Source: Bimastos eiseni
Lineage: Eukaryota > Annelida > Clitellata > Crassiclitellata > Lumbricidae
Assembly (NCBI GenBank): GCA_959347315.1
Contig: OY365822.1
Coordinates: 9,997,127 to 10,061,126 of the forward strand
Length of the DNA stretch: 64,000 nucleotides
Direction of reading: 5' to 3'
The notes below the pieces were generated by a model. The model made no database searches. It was not told where the DNA came from and was given only the letters and a program-made list of their open reading frames with translations. The translations under genes were made by a program, and so were the position numbers. Shown here in pieces: positions 49,439 to 62,109 of this stretch; position 1 is the first letter of the stretch, and each line of letters opens with the position of its first letter.

Positions 49439-52400
49439 GGATGCTACTCACCTTTGAACCTGAAGCTTAGCCCCAGCCAGGGCTACCTGGCTGATGACCT
49501 CAAGGTCACGACCTCATACAGTGCGGAAGAGTCTATTCGGACGCAGTTGCAGGACATCTTCGTCACCCCAGAAGCCAACCTGATTGCCCTCGAGGTGGGG
49601 TGTCTTCTACTTTCACAGTTCAAATGGGTTTTGTTTTAGGATTATATTTGTTGGATTGTCTGATCAAGTGCCAGATAATCTGGAATAACCTGGTGGTACA
49701 TATCTACTGCCTAACTATAACTAAGGGCTATGTCTCTCTGGTATACATGTATACATGTGAGTTTGATATAATTATAGCTGTTTGTTGCATGAATTATTGT
49801 TTGATTTGTTGATTGACTGACTGATGGGTTGATTAAATGAGTGATTGCTTGATTGATTGATTGACTTATTGATTGTTTGTTGGATTGATTGACTGATGGA
49901 TTGGGTGATTGATTGTCTGGCTATGTCTTTCCTTTCACACATGTATATGATTTGAAGACGTTGATCTGTTTGTGACATAATGAATAAATGATTGATTGAC
50001 TGATTAATTGATTTATTGATTGGTTGATTGACTCTCTTCGTAAAACTCTCTGTTCACATCATTTGGAGACATCTTGCTTTACGGAAATGATTAAATTATT
50101 GATGCAGTGATTGATTGATTCCGTGGCTATTGGCTGATGGACTAACGATTCTTATTAATTACTAGGAGAAGGCACGGTCTCTTCGTCAGCTCTATGGGAC
50201 ACTAATGATCTCAGAGAAGGCCATTTTCTTTCGGACATTGTCTGGCTGCTTTGGGGTTGATCATCAACTGGTGGAACGTCTTGCCACTCAGCTTACCACT
50301 GCCGCTACAGCACAGGTGACTATCTGGATCTATCAGCAGAGGTCAAAGGTTCAAACACAAAGTCAGAGCAGAGCTATCTACATCATCATAATATGACAAC
50401 AACTGCTATGCAGCATGCAGTCTTATTATGGCAACTAGTACTTGATAATGACAATTGGTACTTCATTATGGTATTTGGTACTTTATTATATCAATTTGTA
50501 CTTGATCATGATAACTGGTGCCTAATCATGACTTCTGGTACTTAGTTATGCCACATGGTATTTGACAAATGGTACTTTATTATGGCAGCTGGTACTTAAT
50601 CATGACAGCTGATACTTAATTATGATAGCTTGTACTTAGTTATGACAGTTGGTAATAAATTAGGACAAATTGGTGGTTAATTATGACAACTTATACGTAA
50701 TTATGACAAAGGGTACTTAATTATGATTATTGGTACTTAATTATTTTTGCTGATACTCAATTATGATTACTGGTACTTTATCATAGCAGCTGGTGTTTAA
50801 TCATGGCAATTGGTTCTTAATTAGTTACAAGTAATGTTACTGTTGATTGATATTGTAATGTAACCTGCCTTTTTAGAATCATCAATCAAACGTTCGGTTG
50901 TCACGGATCGAAGACCGATTGCGATCCGCGCTGGTGCCCCGCTACTCACAGCTCTTCACGCTGCTGAGTCGGATTGAGAACGGGATCCGATTTCTTCTCC
51001 AGCTTCGATCAGATGTGATCGTAAGTAAATACTCGAGTCTCAGTAGCTGAAAGTTAATGGTTGAATGTATTGGGATGAAAATTCTATGGACACGGAACTG
51101 AAGGCAAAGCCAATTCTCACACTTATTCAGAACTTAAGTTGCCATTTATGTGTTGCTAATTGACTAATTGAGTATTATGATTAGTAACTGATTGAATTAG
51201 ACCTTTAATGACTAACTACATTTGAATCTCATACATACATACATGGTTTGAAGGTTAATGTAACAGAGCTTATTAGAATGTCATTTGCAAACTTGCATAC
51301 ATACATGTATACATGCATACATACATGCATGCATACATACATTCGTACATATGTGCATACATGCATACAAACAATATTTTCACCTTGTATTATTTCTTGC
51401 AGACGATACTTGGGTCGCCTGGGGTCGACCAGGACAGTCACCAGCTCCAGACGATGAACTCCGTTCTCCACAACCTCCTTTCCATCTGGATGTCTGTCGG
51501 GTCGCTTCATCTGGAGAAGGTCACCTGGGAGTCACCATGTGACCTTCTACAGAAGGTAATAGAGAGATTCCTGAGACAATGGCTTCTGAACATAGAATGC
51601 AGCTTTTGTTATTATCTGCTTTTGAGTGTTGATGATGATGATGCTGGTGATAGTGATGCTGTGACTGTTCTCAGTAACATGGCTACAATTGATCTCTGTT
51701 AGATCTGGTGTCTTTGTCAGTTTTCATCCTAAGTATTGTTTTTTCTGGAGTTCAGTCTCAGAATTGACCACCTGACGGATTTTTGTATTGAGAAAATAAT
51801 GCTATGTAAGTTACAAATTTTACGAGATTAAATAGATTGGTGGCGGTGATTGTGTCGTTGGCAATGTTGACGATGGTGATAATGGTGATTATCATCATTT
51901 AGAGTCATGCGCATGAGATGGTGGTGGTGGTGGTGATGATGATGATGGTGGTGGCATTGTTGCTGGTGGATATTATGATGATGTAGATAGATGCCTATGA
52001 AGCAGTGCTGATGATGTTGGTGTTGTAGATATGTGCCTATGAGGCGGTCCAGTCGATACGCAACTGGAGTGACCTCAAACGGAGAGTTGGACCATATCGT
52101 CGCTGTTTGGCATTCACGCACGTTACGTTGCCAAGGGAACCAGTCGTCGTCATACACGCTGCCATCACGTCGCAAATATCAGGCAACATGCAGGTATATA
52201 TATCACTGTACAGTTGGTGTACTCATTCTGTGGATGAGTTCCCTAGGGGCACAAGTCAAACTAAGGTTTTGAAATATCGAACTGATCCAACCCTTTACCT
52301 CTGCTCTGACTCTGTTTGAACCCTTGACCTCTGCTGATAGATCCAGATATATTCAATGCCCATACATACATGTACATGAATATATGCATGCAGTCATACA

Positions 52401-55400
52401 TTACCTCATACATGCATGCACTCATACATGCATACATACATACACTCGACCTTCCATACACATGATCATACATGCATGCATATGCTTATACATACATATG
52501 CTCACACATACACTCATATACACACATGCTCATGGATGTATATGCTCATACACTCATACATGCAAATACATATACCTACTTGCACTCTTACATACATATG
52601 CTCTTACATGCATGCATCATACATACACTCATGCATAATGTTGAAAGCTTCATGCATGTATTTGGTTAAGCTATTGTATTTGTAATTGTTATCATGGATT
52701 TATATAGCTTCTGTCTATAGACTCTATCAGGGGGCGGCCAGATAGGGTGGTCCAGAGGCAAATGCTTCCAATTTCACATAGGGGGAATATTTTCTTAAAT
52801 CTTAGTGGCGGAATATTTTGCCTTCCATACCCTTGGGACAGGGAGGTTTGCCTCCATCACTCGGGAGATTGACACCCTTGGACTCTATCATCGGACTGAG
52901 CGCATATCGAGGTCTGCACATGTGACAACATGAATGAATGAATACATGTTTCGGATCTTATGCCAATTGTTTTGCTCTTGTACTTTAGTCGATACTGGAA
53001 AACCTCCAAGCGACCTCTGGCGACAGGGAACACGACATTGAAGCTCCAGTCGATGTGCTTTCCAAGGAGAATGCTATCGCCATGACAACGGCTGTATTCT
53101 ATTCGATAGCATCTACACAAAAAGGTTGTAAATCAGTTCTTATAACTTTTCAAATAGTGATGATTATGATGATGATGATTGTGACAGTGATGGGGGAGTT
53201 AGCCTGGCGCCCCAAAACCCAAGTGCCTACCCAGTGCATGGCACCCTTTCTGTGAATCATGTAGCCAATACTATTTTAGGTAGATTGGTGTAGTCCAGTG
53301 CTTAAAAATTGGGGCATGCAGTGTAGAATGATCTAGACCCCCATGAACATTTGCCTTATTTCACGTAGGGTGAGAGCACAAGGGAGGATCGGTTGGCGGC
53401 GGACTGTGGAAACGGCTACGCTCCTCTGCAGGACTCGCCATTGATGACGATGATGATTATGTTGATGATGACGATGAGGATGAGTGCATACAACTTAATA
53501 ATACACAGGCAGTCTGTGTTGTGTGAAACTTCTTTCGTGGGAGGTATCAGCTTGTAGTGGACACTAATTATCAATCAACAAAAATATGACTTTGCTAATG
53601 TATTGAAGCGAAATCTTAATGCTGGGCTGCAAGATATGATCTCATGTTAATTAAAGACTCCTCGACTTTTAGTTCTAGTTTAATTACCCATCGGACAATT
53701 GATTTATTAATTAAGTTTATTTGGACGTCTGTTGTGAATGAACTTTAGTACTTGGGCCACAGTTTATCAAACTGTTGATACCTGCAGTTTGTTTCGATGA
53801 TGATTTTGTACGTCTGTATAATGCATGATTACTTGTGTGAAGTAGTTACCACAGGATTATTTTAATAAATAACTTAGTTTTTCTTGCACATAATTATAAA
53901 ATACATTGTTTTCTATCTTAATTGATTTTGAATTTGACGATGAGATATAGATATATACGCCGAAGGTTGAGAAACACACTTTATTTAGGACTAGTAACGA
54001 CGATTCGCATTGGCTGCAATTCTTTGGCTGTCAGATGTGTAAGCTGCATTGTGATCAGCCAAAAAACCAGTGGTTGCAATTTGGCGGCGATGTGTGGGCC
54101 TATACAAACTACGAAGAAATGACTTCCAATGATTATTTTACAAAGTCCCTTAATGTCAGTTTAAGTTTTATGTTATATATCCAGCATAAGCAAATAATTC
54201 ATGCTGTAATCTTAAGTTTTTGCGTAATTAATTCTTCCATTTCTTCTTCTAACATTTTAGCATAATTAATTCTAAACGTTAATAATGAGCAGTTCCTATT
54301 GAACACAAGTACATTGCTCATGTAGTATTCCTACATTTCATGTAAGCAGAAATCTCATGATAATCGTAATCTTAACATTTCTACAACACCCACAAAAGCG
54401 AAGTCACGGGAACCAGCTTATTCACAGGCTGCGCTTAATCAATTCTAGTTATACGCAATTATTTACATCAGTCCGCTTCCATTTGGCATTCTTTTCATCA
54501 TTCAAAACCTCCATTAATTTTATGCATGATTCATTTCATCAGTCCGGCTTCCATTTATGCTTGATTCTTTTATCAATTCATTAAAAATTAGTAATGACAA
54601 CTGTCATTGGCTGTGGAACTCGGGCTGCTAAACATGTATACTAATTTGTGATTGGCTAAAAGACCTGCGGTTGCAATTGTCATGTACACTTTTGAAATAT
54701 GCCACCGGGTTCAATATTAGTAGTAATAGGAATTATAATAATATTTACAGTAATGTATATGAACTACATATGTAATGTGAATAATTATGCATATATCAAA
54801 CTAATTAAATGATTTTGATGTTTGTGTTCTTAGGTCTACAGGGTATAGAGTTTGGCAATCACTTGATAAAACGTGTAATCGTGGAACTGCAGGCGGAGTT
54901 TCCTCGAATGCATCAGTTTGCCAGCCTCTCTCCGATTCCTGGCTTCCGAGACTGGCTCGTCGAAGAGCTCAACCTCCATATCCATCTCCAAGGTAAGGCA
55001 TTTCTTCTGAGATCAAGACCTGTATCCCCCTAAGGTTAACTTCTTTCCTTCTTTCGCTAGTTGGCAGCGTTTTTTGAAAATGAGATGCAAAGCATAATGG
55101 GCACTCTGCGTGGCTTCTGACAGTTAAATTCAACTCCTGTAATAACTCGTCATCATTCGCTCATACTGTACTTGTAATCATACTGCGGTTTGTCAGTTTG
55201 AAATTAAATGAAGATTATTATTGTTATTATTAAAATTCATCTTATTATTATTATGCATATTGAGCACCACTATTTAATGATGAAGCATCTATCGAAGGCA
55301 CTGAGATATTCTGAGTGAAGGGCTTGCTCATGGTAACCTACTTACACAGTCACCATCTCAGAGGAGGAGAAGGCTCTAACCAATGGCTCAGAATGGTTCC

Positions 55401-57206
55401 TATTTTCCTACTCTCTAAGCAACAAGATGATGATGAGATATTCCTTTATTTGGAAATAAGACAATCTGACAATAATACAGAAATGAGTGACATTGAGCAA
55501 TAAAAGTAGCTATAATTAATAACAAATTAGTAAATGTGTTTTGTATAATCATCTGGAGATAAACTGAGAGTCGTCTTTGGGTGGGAGGACATGGTTGTGG
55601 ACTCTAGATCTTAATTGGTGATTGGAGTGGGGGTGGAGTGGAGGTAGGAGTTGGTGAAGAACATGCTTTGGGTTGTATAAAATGGAGAAAAGGAGTTTGA
55701 CATCTAGCCACTCAGCTGCCATGTCAATAAACTTACCTTTGTGTGGCTTTCCTCAGTATACTGGTGCCCTTCTATGGTGTAAGTTGGCTTGCTCATATAT
55801 TAACCTAATTTGCCATTGTTTGATAGTAGTTTCTGTTTTCCAATGATTAGATATCGGTGAAGATCCTGACCAATGCTTACTCTCCAGTCAGGAAATTCTC
55901 GACTTGTCGTCTGTTCTTGGTTCTTCTGAGAGTACGATCTTTACAGTCTTCCGTGACGTTCTTCAGTTTAGTACGTGGGTGGAGCGACCACACTGGTTCC
56001 CTACTCTAAAGGGTGTTCTGCTTCGACTGTGCGCGCGGTACCTCTATGTGGCAAAGAAGCGTGGCTACGTCATGAATCCTGTCGGTGTGTATGCGATTGG
56101 TTGTTTACTTGCAAGTTGACTTCGTCTCTCAAAACAAAGTTACGGTCTGGTCATGTCTGGATGTGGAATTGTGCAACAAGTGTCTATGCTTAAACTGTCT
56201 GACAATGAAAGACTATATCTGTGTCCTTTGGCCAAACAGCATTGCTGCTTTTGACACCATGCAGTTAGGCAAATGTCAGATTTAGGTCAAAGACAATTTT
56301 TTGCTTATTGGCATTCTAATTGCACTAGTACCTGTTGTTACTTGTAAGTAATTCTTCGGCATTGCATGTTGATATGTGAAGCTGCTGGTGCCAATACTGA
56401 ACTAGTAACATGTTTATTGACAAAATTGCACCAAGGTTTCTGTGACCATTTACCTTACTGCTGCTGTAAAACCGATGATGCATTGTCACAAGATGGCCTT
56501 ATTGGTGAGGTCTTACCTGAGGTTCAGAAGTTTAGGTTTTGTTGTGGGAGGATTTGAGAATGAGTAACCTTAATCATAAATATCATGTAGGCTATCTGTG
56601 AAATTGACTTTTTCTATCCAGTTGGTCTGTGAAAAACATTTTTCTCTGCAAACTCAACTCACTACAGGCATCATATAGGAACGCATGTTGAACTTAATAT
56701 AAGAGAATAATATATTTAATTTGATCTATATGTAGTCTGTTATTTGTTGAAATGTTTTTGACTTGAAAAACAATGTTATAACAAGTATATCTAAGTGTTT
56801 TATTTTATAGTTTATTCTCATAATGTTGAATATTCTGTCTGAAAATCTCCCGTCTGTTTTGTCTCTCGAGTTTAAGTCGAAGACTTATTTCATCGTCCTG
56901 AAATGGTACTAAATTTCTCTATCTATAGTCGATTATGTATGGTAATTGTAACACAAATTTTTTGAATTTACAGCAAACTTTCACTTACGAAACGGAGCCG
57001 TTCTGTGGCGTCTCAACTGGATGGCCGACATGTCTAGTCGCGGAGTGTCGGGATCGTTGGGAATAATGGCCAACTATCGCTACAATCCAGAAGAGATGGA
57101 AGTCAACAGCAAAAACTACATCGAACGACGTACAATTCTTATCAGCGAACAGGTTACGGAACTCGTGCGACAGTTGCCTGAGATGAACAAGGATGAACGT
57201 AGATGA
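49439..57206 (+). CDS. MLYCD: Malonyl-CoA decarboxylase (nine exons assigned, N-terminus unresolved)
   Basis: The enzyme converts malonyl-CoA to acetyl-CoA and CO2 in mitochondria, peroxisomes and cytosol, relieving inhibition of fatty-acid import. Exons: 49439-49594, 50166-50315, 50877-51020, 51403-51555, 52029-52193, 52989-53124, 54834-54992, 55851-56084, 56974-57206. All have GT-AG sites and matching phases, giving 509 residues against 493 in the whole human protein. Diagnostic motifs in order: CFGVDHQLVE, DRLRSALVPRYSQLF, FLLQLRSDV, VTWESPCDLLQK, RNWSDLKRRVGPYRRC, EPVVVIHAAIT, TTAVFYSIASTQKG, FASLSPIPGFRDWL, CARYLYVAKKRGYVMNPVANFH, NGAVLWRLNWMADMS and GIMANYRY. The catalytic Ser (SLSPIPGF) and His (NPVANFH) are present. 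The first exon with start codon and any mitochondrial presequence lies upstream and is not settled. The C-terminus reads EMNKDERR, with no SKL-type peroxisomal signal. A possible AATAAA lies at 58702-58707. Confidence 0.94.
49796..50130. repeat. (GATT)n-rich tract
   Basis: Irregular TTGATTGATTGACTGATTG repeats in the MLYCD intron before the exon at 50166. Confidence 0.8.
50425..50830. repeat. 22-bp-type minisatellite in MLYCD intron
   Basis: About 18 diverged units built on GGTACTTAATTATGACAACT, ending about 45 bases before the exon at 50877. Confidence 0.85.
51235..51370. repeat. Irregular (ATAC)/(ATGC) tract
   Basis: ACATACATGCATAC-type units just upstream of the MLYCD exon at 51403; the open frames across it are artefacts. 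Confidence 0.75.
52360..52630. repeat. Irregular (CATA)n tract
   Basis: ACATACATGCATGCACTCAT-type units over 270 bases in the MLYCD intron after the exon at 52029-52193. Confidence 0.8.
52728..52880. mobile_element. hAT-type MITE with 8-bp target-site duplication
   Basis: A 153-bp element starting CAGGGGGCGGCCAGATAGGG and ending GAGATTGACACCCTTG, flanked by GACTCTAT at 52720-52727 and 52881-52888. Ends are only weakly inverted. A second copy lies at 12759-12903. In the MLYCD intron before the exon at 52989. Confidence 0.8.
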
Positions 57207-57520
57207 CAGGAAATGTTGGATGATGGCAGATGACAGGAAATAGCGTATGATGGCAGATGACAGGGAATAATATATGATGGCAGATGACATGGATGATGGC
57301 GGATGACAGACAATGATGGCAGATGTCACTAACTAATGGATGAAGCAGATGACAATTAATGGATGATGACAGATGACAGGAATTATGAATGATGGCAGCT
57401 GACAGGAAGTGATAGATGATGGTAGATGACATGGATGATGGCAGGTAACAGGAATTATGGAAGATGTCAGATGACAGGAAATAATGGATGATGGCAGAAA
57501 ACAGGAAGTGATAGATGATG
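57188..57520. repeat. Minisatellite beginning at the MLYCD stop codon
   Basis: About a dozen imperfect units of GGATGATGGCAGATGACAGG-AAAT (24-31 bp). The first unit, GGATGAACGTAGATGACAGG, contains the last codons (GAT GAA CGT AGA) and the TGA stop of MLYCD. The minus strand shows a long spurious frame rich in SSAIIH/CHLPS. Confidence 0.9.
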
Positions 57521-59400
57521 GTAGAAGATGAGTTTTGATGAACTGTCAATGACCGGAAATAGCAGCGAGTGGCTTCCTCTTGTCAGAGGACCGTTTAAGA
57601 ACACAGGAACGAGAAGAAATGATCGTAGTAGAAGAAATAATTAAGTAATTGTAATTACCTCGACTCAGACCAACTTGAATGAATCGAAACGAAAGACCAG
57701 AAACAGTAGAAGATGGATTTAGATGTCATCTGATCAATGTAGATTGAGAGATTGATCAGGTAGATCTATGTTAAACTGATCAAAGAAAACTGGATATTGA
57801 CTTGTCGAAGAGATAACGCAAGTTTGAATGAAAAACTGCAGCATTTGTGAGCAGTCTTGCTCTATGGTTGGCCTAGACGATGATATAACTCACTTTTGGA
57901 GTAACTGGATTACAACAATGGCATAAATATATGACCACACCAACCTGCTTTTGCATTGTTGATGTCTGAGGTAATTTGTGAAGACTGATTATAACAGCCG
58001 ACTTGTGACCATTTGAATGACTGCAAGGTAACTGACTGATGCGAGAGATGGAATATGACACCGACATCGTGTGGCATGCTTTCCGAATTGGTTTGAGCGC
58101 TTGGCCCTTGATGTGGGGAATCTGGGTCTGGGCTTCGTTCGGTACAGTTACTGTGTGGTTATATATATATATATATATATATATACATGTGGCCATGAAC
58201 ATGTCCTTTCCACACATTTGTTCAGTTCTGTTGATTTTCTGGTGTTGGAGCTTGTGTGCGTGTTAGAAGGAGTCCACTATCAAATACAGTCGTATTAAGT
58301 TGTATTGTATTGTATCAAAAGTTAGCGTTTCTGTTCTCTCAGTCGGAGTTGTCGGAACCTCCATGTTGAAGCTAATTTGCAGTTGATCTACTTAGGTTTA
58401 CTTAGTCTTCAATTATCTGCAGTCATTACCTATAGAAAAAATGATTGCAGCAGATGTGTTTTGTAGGTTTCTGAGCCGAGTCACGATGTTCACAATTTCA
58501 CATGCAGTTAGGAATTCTTTTTTAAGTGTGTAATGTGTTTGAAATATTTGTGTAATTCGGTTGCTGTCTTTCTTTTTACAAATGTGTTCACAGAACCGAA
58601 CAGTTCAAACATTTATTTTGACTGTTGACTCAAAATGATGCGAGTTTTCTACAATTGACATGGCCTTGTTACAGATAATGAGGTGCCTTTTTATTTTTGT
58701 CAATAAACTGTATTTTTACCAATATTTTCTACAACATTTGACAAAAGGTTATGTAAAACTTAAGTTGATCAAACTTATGATAGTGCAATGAAAATAGTGA
58801 TTTAACTTGCTTTTGTCATGGTGCAAATGTATGACAATGATAAAGGACTGTAGGCTTGAAACGTCCAACAGTGCTTTTTTCTTTTTCTCTTACATCAAAT
58901 CCTGCCTGTTTTCTTGAGGTCTCTCACAATAGGAGCGCTTCTAAAAGACTCGTGCTGGAAGCGCTTTCGAAATGGCCAAGTACAGTAGGCCTACATTTTC
59001 ACTGGTATCGTAACAAGATTCTGCTACAGATTCTCTCGAAAGCCGTTTGATTTTGTCCTTGTGAATCTTATCGAGATTTCTACACGAGGAATTCTTAGAC
59101 AAGAATCGAGTTTTTCATGAAAGGATGAATCAGGATTCACAATATATTAAGCTGGTCGCTTCTACCAGGTAAAACAGGTTAAGAGCAATGGGCTGGATGT
59201 GGTGGAGGTCACGAGTGTACATGAATCAGAAACGCGAGAGGATGGATATGTGGTTAGAGAGCTATATTAGGATAAAAAGGGACGCAATGATTGCGGACAG
59301 AGGCATCAGAGATGAAGGGAAGGGATTTAGAGTTAGTGGATAGATGTGTTGATGGATCAGAAATCGATCGGGAAGGCATTAGGCCTATGCTAGCAGCTCC
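57521..59400. other. MLYCD 3' flank
   Basis: Probable 3' UTR up to an AATAAA at 58702-58707, then intergenic sequence. An (AT)n tract lies at about 58160-58185. No other gene recognised. Confidence 0.4.
58702..58707 (+). terminator. Candidate MLYCD polyadenylation signal
   Basis: Canonical AATAAA about 1.5 kb after the MLYCD stop, followed by a T-rich stretch. Confidence 0.4.
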
Positions 59401-59414
59401 ATAAAAGTATTTAG

Positions 59415-60055
59415 ATTTGGTCAGATTGCCTATTGTAACTCATTACTGGTCGGCCTACCAAAGCTCCCTCCGGTCTGTACTTAAGGCAGCTGCTCGATTG
59501 ATTGCCCGCCAACTCCGCCACTGTTTACACTGACTGACAGTCCCAAGCCTGGAGAAAGGAGGAGGGCGACACCAAATCATCTTCGATATGGAACGGTGTT
59601 GTTAAAAAATCAATAACATGGATGATTGCCCACCTTCCTCGTTTCTTGCATATTTCTACTTTCATGACTGAACATCTTCATTGGCTTCCACTGACTCATA
59701 GGATTAAATTCAAAGTTCTCTTTCTTACATACAAAGCGTTCTTGGGTCAAGCTCCACACTACATTTGTGATCTTACCAGGCGACCAATCTCAGCTATCTC
59801 AGGACGTCATCTTTTGATCGTTACGACAGTAAGCCCTACCTCGGTCTAGAACAGCTCAGCAAGTCAGCATCGTGCCTATGCTTCTGTTGGCCCTTCGCTA
59901 TTTGGAACAACCTTCCTGTCGTGCTGAAATCTTACCTGGCAGCACAACTGTTTCTGTTCATTCTCTTAAGATTTCTTTACTCGCTGGGTTCTTTGCACTA
60001 GGAGCACCGCTGACTAGGTTGTACTGTGAGAGGCGCTTTAAAGTCCGTAAATAGA
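59415..60055 (+). mobile_element. Degenerate LINE 3' end (CR1/L2-like), interrupted by a SINE core
   Basis: In order: CNSLLVGLPKLP and AAARLIARQ, then the inserted SINE core, then EHLHWLPLTHRIKFKVLFLT with YKAFLGQAPHYICDL, then a decayed RAYASVGPSLF block and an ERRFKVRK end. This is the order expected for the C-terminal third of a CR1/L2-type protein (DYCNSLL..LP, AARLI, LHWLPV..RI.FK.L.LTYKAL.G.AP.Y). Frames are broken. Confidence 0.85.
59505..59612 (+). repeat. SINE-type dispersed repeat core, copy 6
   Basis: AACTCCGCCACTGTTTACAC, CAGTCCCAAGCCTGGAGAAA, GGAGGGCGACACCAAATCAT and GTGTTGTTAAAAAATCAATA. It splits the LINE remnant between AARLI and LHWLP. Confidence 0.75.
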
Positions 60056-60597
60056 ATAGAAAGATGAGATTCACTTGAGCTTTTCCTTTGGGCTTTGGCT
60101 TTGCCTTTTAACTCGTCACTGTTTTGTTTTCAACTCCCTCTTCATCTCCCTGTCGTCTCCTTCTCTCTTCCTCGACTTCCTGTTCCTCATCCTTTTAATC
60201 AGATTCGTGCCCTCTATTCAGCCCTGTTGGAAGCGTCGCCCAACCGCATGGCACAAAACACGTCTCTATCGATCGATATAACACACGACTGCATTAACGT
60301 TGGTCTTTAATTTTGCTTGTACACCAGATGGCCTAGACATCCCTGTTTCGCAATACAGTAGCTGTCCAACCGTCCTGCTGTCATCTGGGTGTGCTTCGTC
60401 TGCAGCGGCATCTGGGTGTGGCTCAATATTGAGACACAGATAATTATGTTCCTATAATTTATATAAACTGATAGGTAGCTTCTTTATTTGCACTTTCGTC
60501 AAATTTGATCTCTGGCAAATGACGCTCGGTGATGGATCAAACAGGACAAAGATTTGTTCTGATTGATCAATGAAAAGTACAGTAGGGCCTATAATCA

Positions 60598-60730
60598 AAG
60601 GGGGTGATACCGGGGCGGTCGAGGGGGACAAGTCCCCCCACCTTTCACAGAGAGGGGACGCGTTGTACGTGTGTTCCCCAAATTTCCGACCCTTCTCATT
60701 GGGTGTCTCCCACCTATCAATCTACCTAGG
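60598..60730. mobile_element. Partial copy of the 36559-36697 MITE family
   Basis: Contains ACAAGTCCCCCCACCTTTCA, CAGAGAGGGGACGCG and TCTCATTGGGTGTCTCCCAC in the same order as 36559-36697. The terminal repeats are lost. Confidence 0.7.
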
Positions 60731-61739
60731 GCCCAAAATATTCTATGGTCAGGACTGCGTAAAAGTAAACTAGATAGGTGCGGTAGCAGAATAACTGGCT
60801 GAAAATGTATAGGCCCACGATTATTGTAAGGAGAGACCAGCTTTCTTGACCTTTGAGAAGAGTAACAACCAACGGAATCAATTTCACGGTAACTTTATTA
60901 ATACAAAACCGCAACCAAAGACTGCGTCCGGATGCGACGCTCCACCGCACGCATCGGAGAAATTCGAAAAATCTGACCTGTGACCTGTGTATATTATATG
61001 TTTTTCTCCTTGAGTCTTATGAAGGTGCTATAAGACCAGACATGCTAAAATAATTATAAGCAAATGTTAGCAGATAGGTCATTTCTTAAGAGTGCGCGAT
61101 ATAATAATAATTGATAATTTGGCAATCATGGGTTGGGCATCGCAATGCTCCTGCTATGCCAGCAGCACCATATTGGGCATATTGGCCATTTTGGGCCTCG
61201 ATCTGAATTTATGAAGCCAAGCCCTTGCGTATTCCTAGATCCAATGTAAAAACCACTGTTGTAACAAGTGTAGCATCCCTACTATAGGACAAAGCGACAT
61301 GTATCACGTAGACTGTGACCGTGTGACGAATTGCAATGGTCGCAGAACCAGTTCTGTTCTCTTGCCTCGAACAGCAGAGCACGTGACGTCGCTCGTAGGC
61401 TACATGTATATATCAAAGCGTCATCTGTTGTCGACCGCCCATCTAATTAACCTGATTTGCAGAACGCCTCTGTTCTCTACGCCTATGTCTGCATGTGTAA
61501 TTTATATAGCGCCTCTCAAATAAATATTCAGTATTCAGAGGCGCTTCCGACCCACAGTGCGGCCAAAGAAGAACGTCTTGAGGTTCATGAACAGAGAGTG
61601 ACAGGTCCCGCGGGAGAGAAAACGGTACAAAACGTAGGGGGGCCTACGTACAGATCTATGACGACGAGTTCTCTGGCGGAATGCAGGTCCATGGGAATCT
61701 AAGCCGTCAGTTACCTTCTTCACAGACAATATTAAGAAT

Positions 61740-61850
61740 CATGAGCATCTTGTCTAGGGTCGCTCCGTAAAGGCTTGAATTAGATTCGAACCCGCGACCA
61801 TCCAGTTACAGGGCACAAAACATACCGCCACTTACAGTACCATATGCACC
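61740..61850 (-). mobile_element. tRNA-derived SINE fragment
   Basis: The minus strand carries GTAAGTGGCGGTATG and, about 40 bases later, the B-box-like GGTCGCGGGTTCGAATCTAA (near 61783-61802). The spacing suits a tRNA head; the body cannot be delimited. Confidence 0.5.
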
Positions 61851-62109
61851 GATCTTCCTGTCCCTAGGGCTGTAGCCAGGACAATGGTCTTTAGGAATCT
61901 CGTGCTATATGGGTGCTGACAATATATATCGCGGGTGTAGAAGGCACCTTAGAGTCTTAGATCAAGGCCAACACCTCTGGCGTAAAGCACAAAAACAGTT
62001 TATGAGACATGGACGATAATACACTCTGGTACCGCGTCATTTAACTCGGTATCAACTTTGCTTGTGACGCTATATAATGTTTATATTATTATTACTATTA
62101 TTATTATAA

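Larger units (their letters stand above)
60056..62099. other. Intergenic, repeats only
   Basis: Includes the MITE copy above, a 'TAATTTATATAGCGCCTCTC' repeat tail near 61499 and a tRNA-like SINE fragment near 61740-61850. No gene recognised. Confidence 0.4.

Noticed and set aside
57154..57549. 131-codon minus-strand frame rich in SSAIIH
   Set aside because: Reverse reading of the post-stop MLYCD minisatellite, overlapping a real exon on the other strand.
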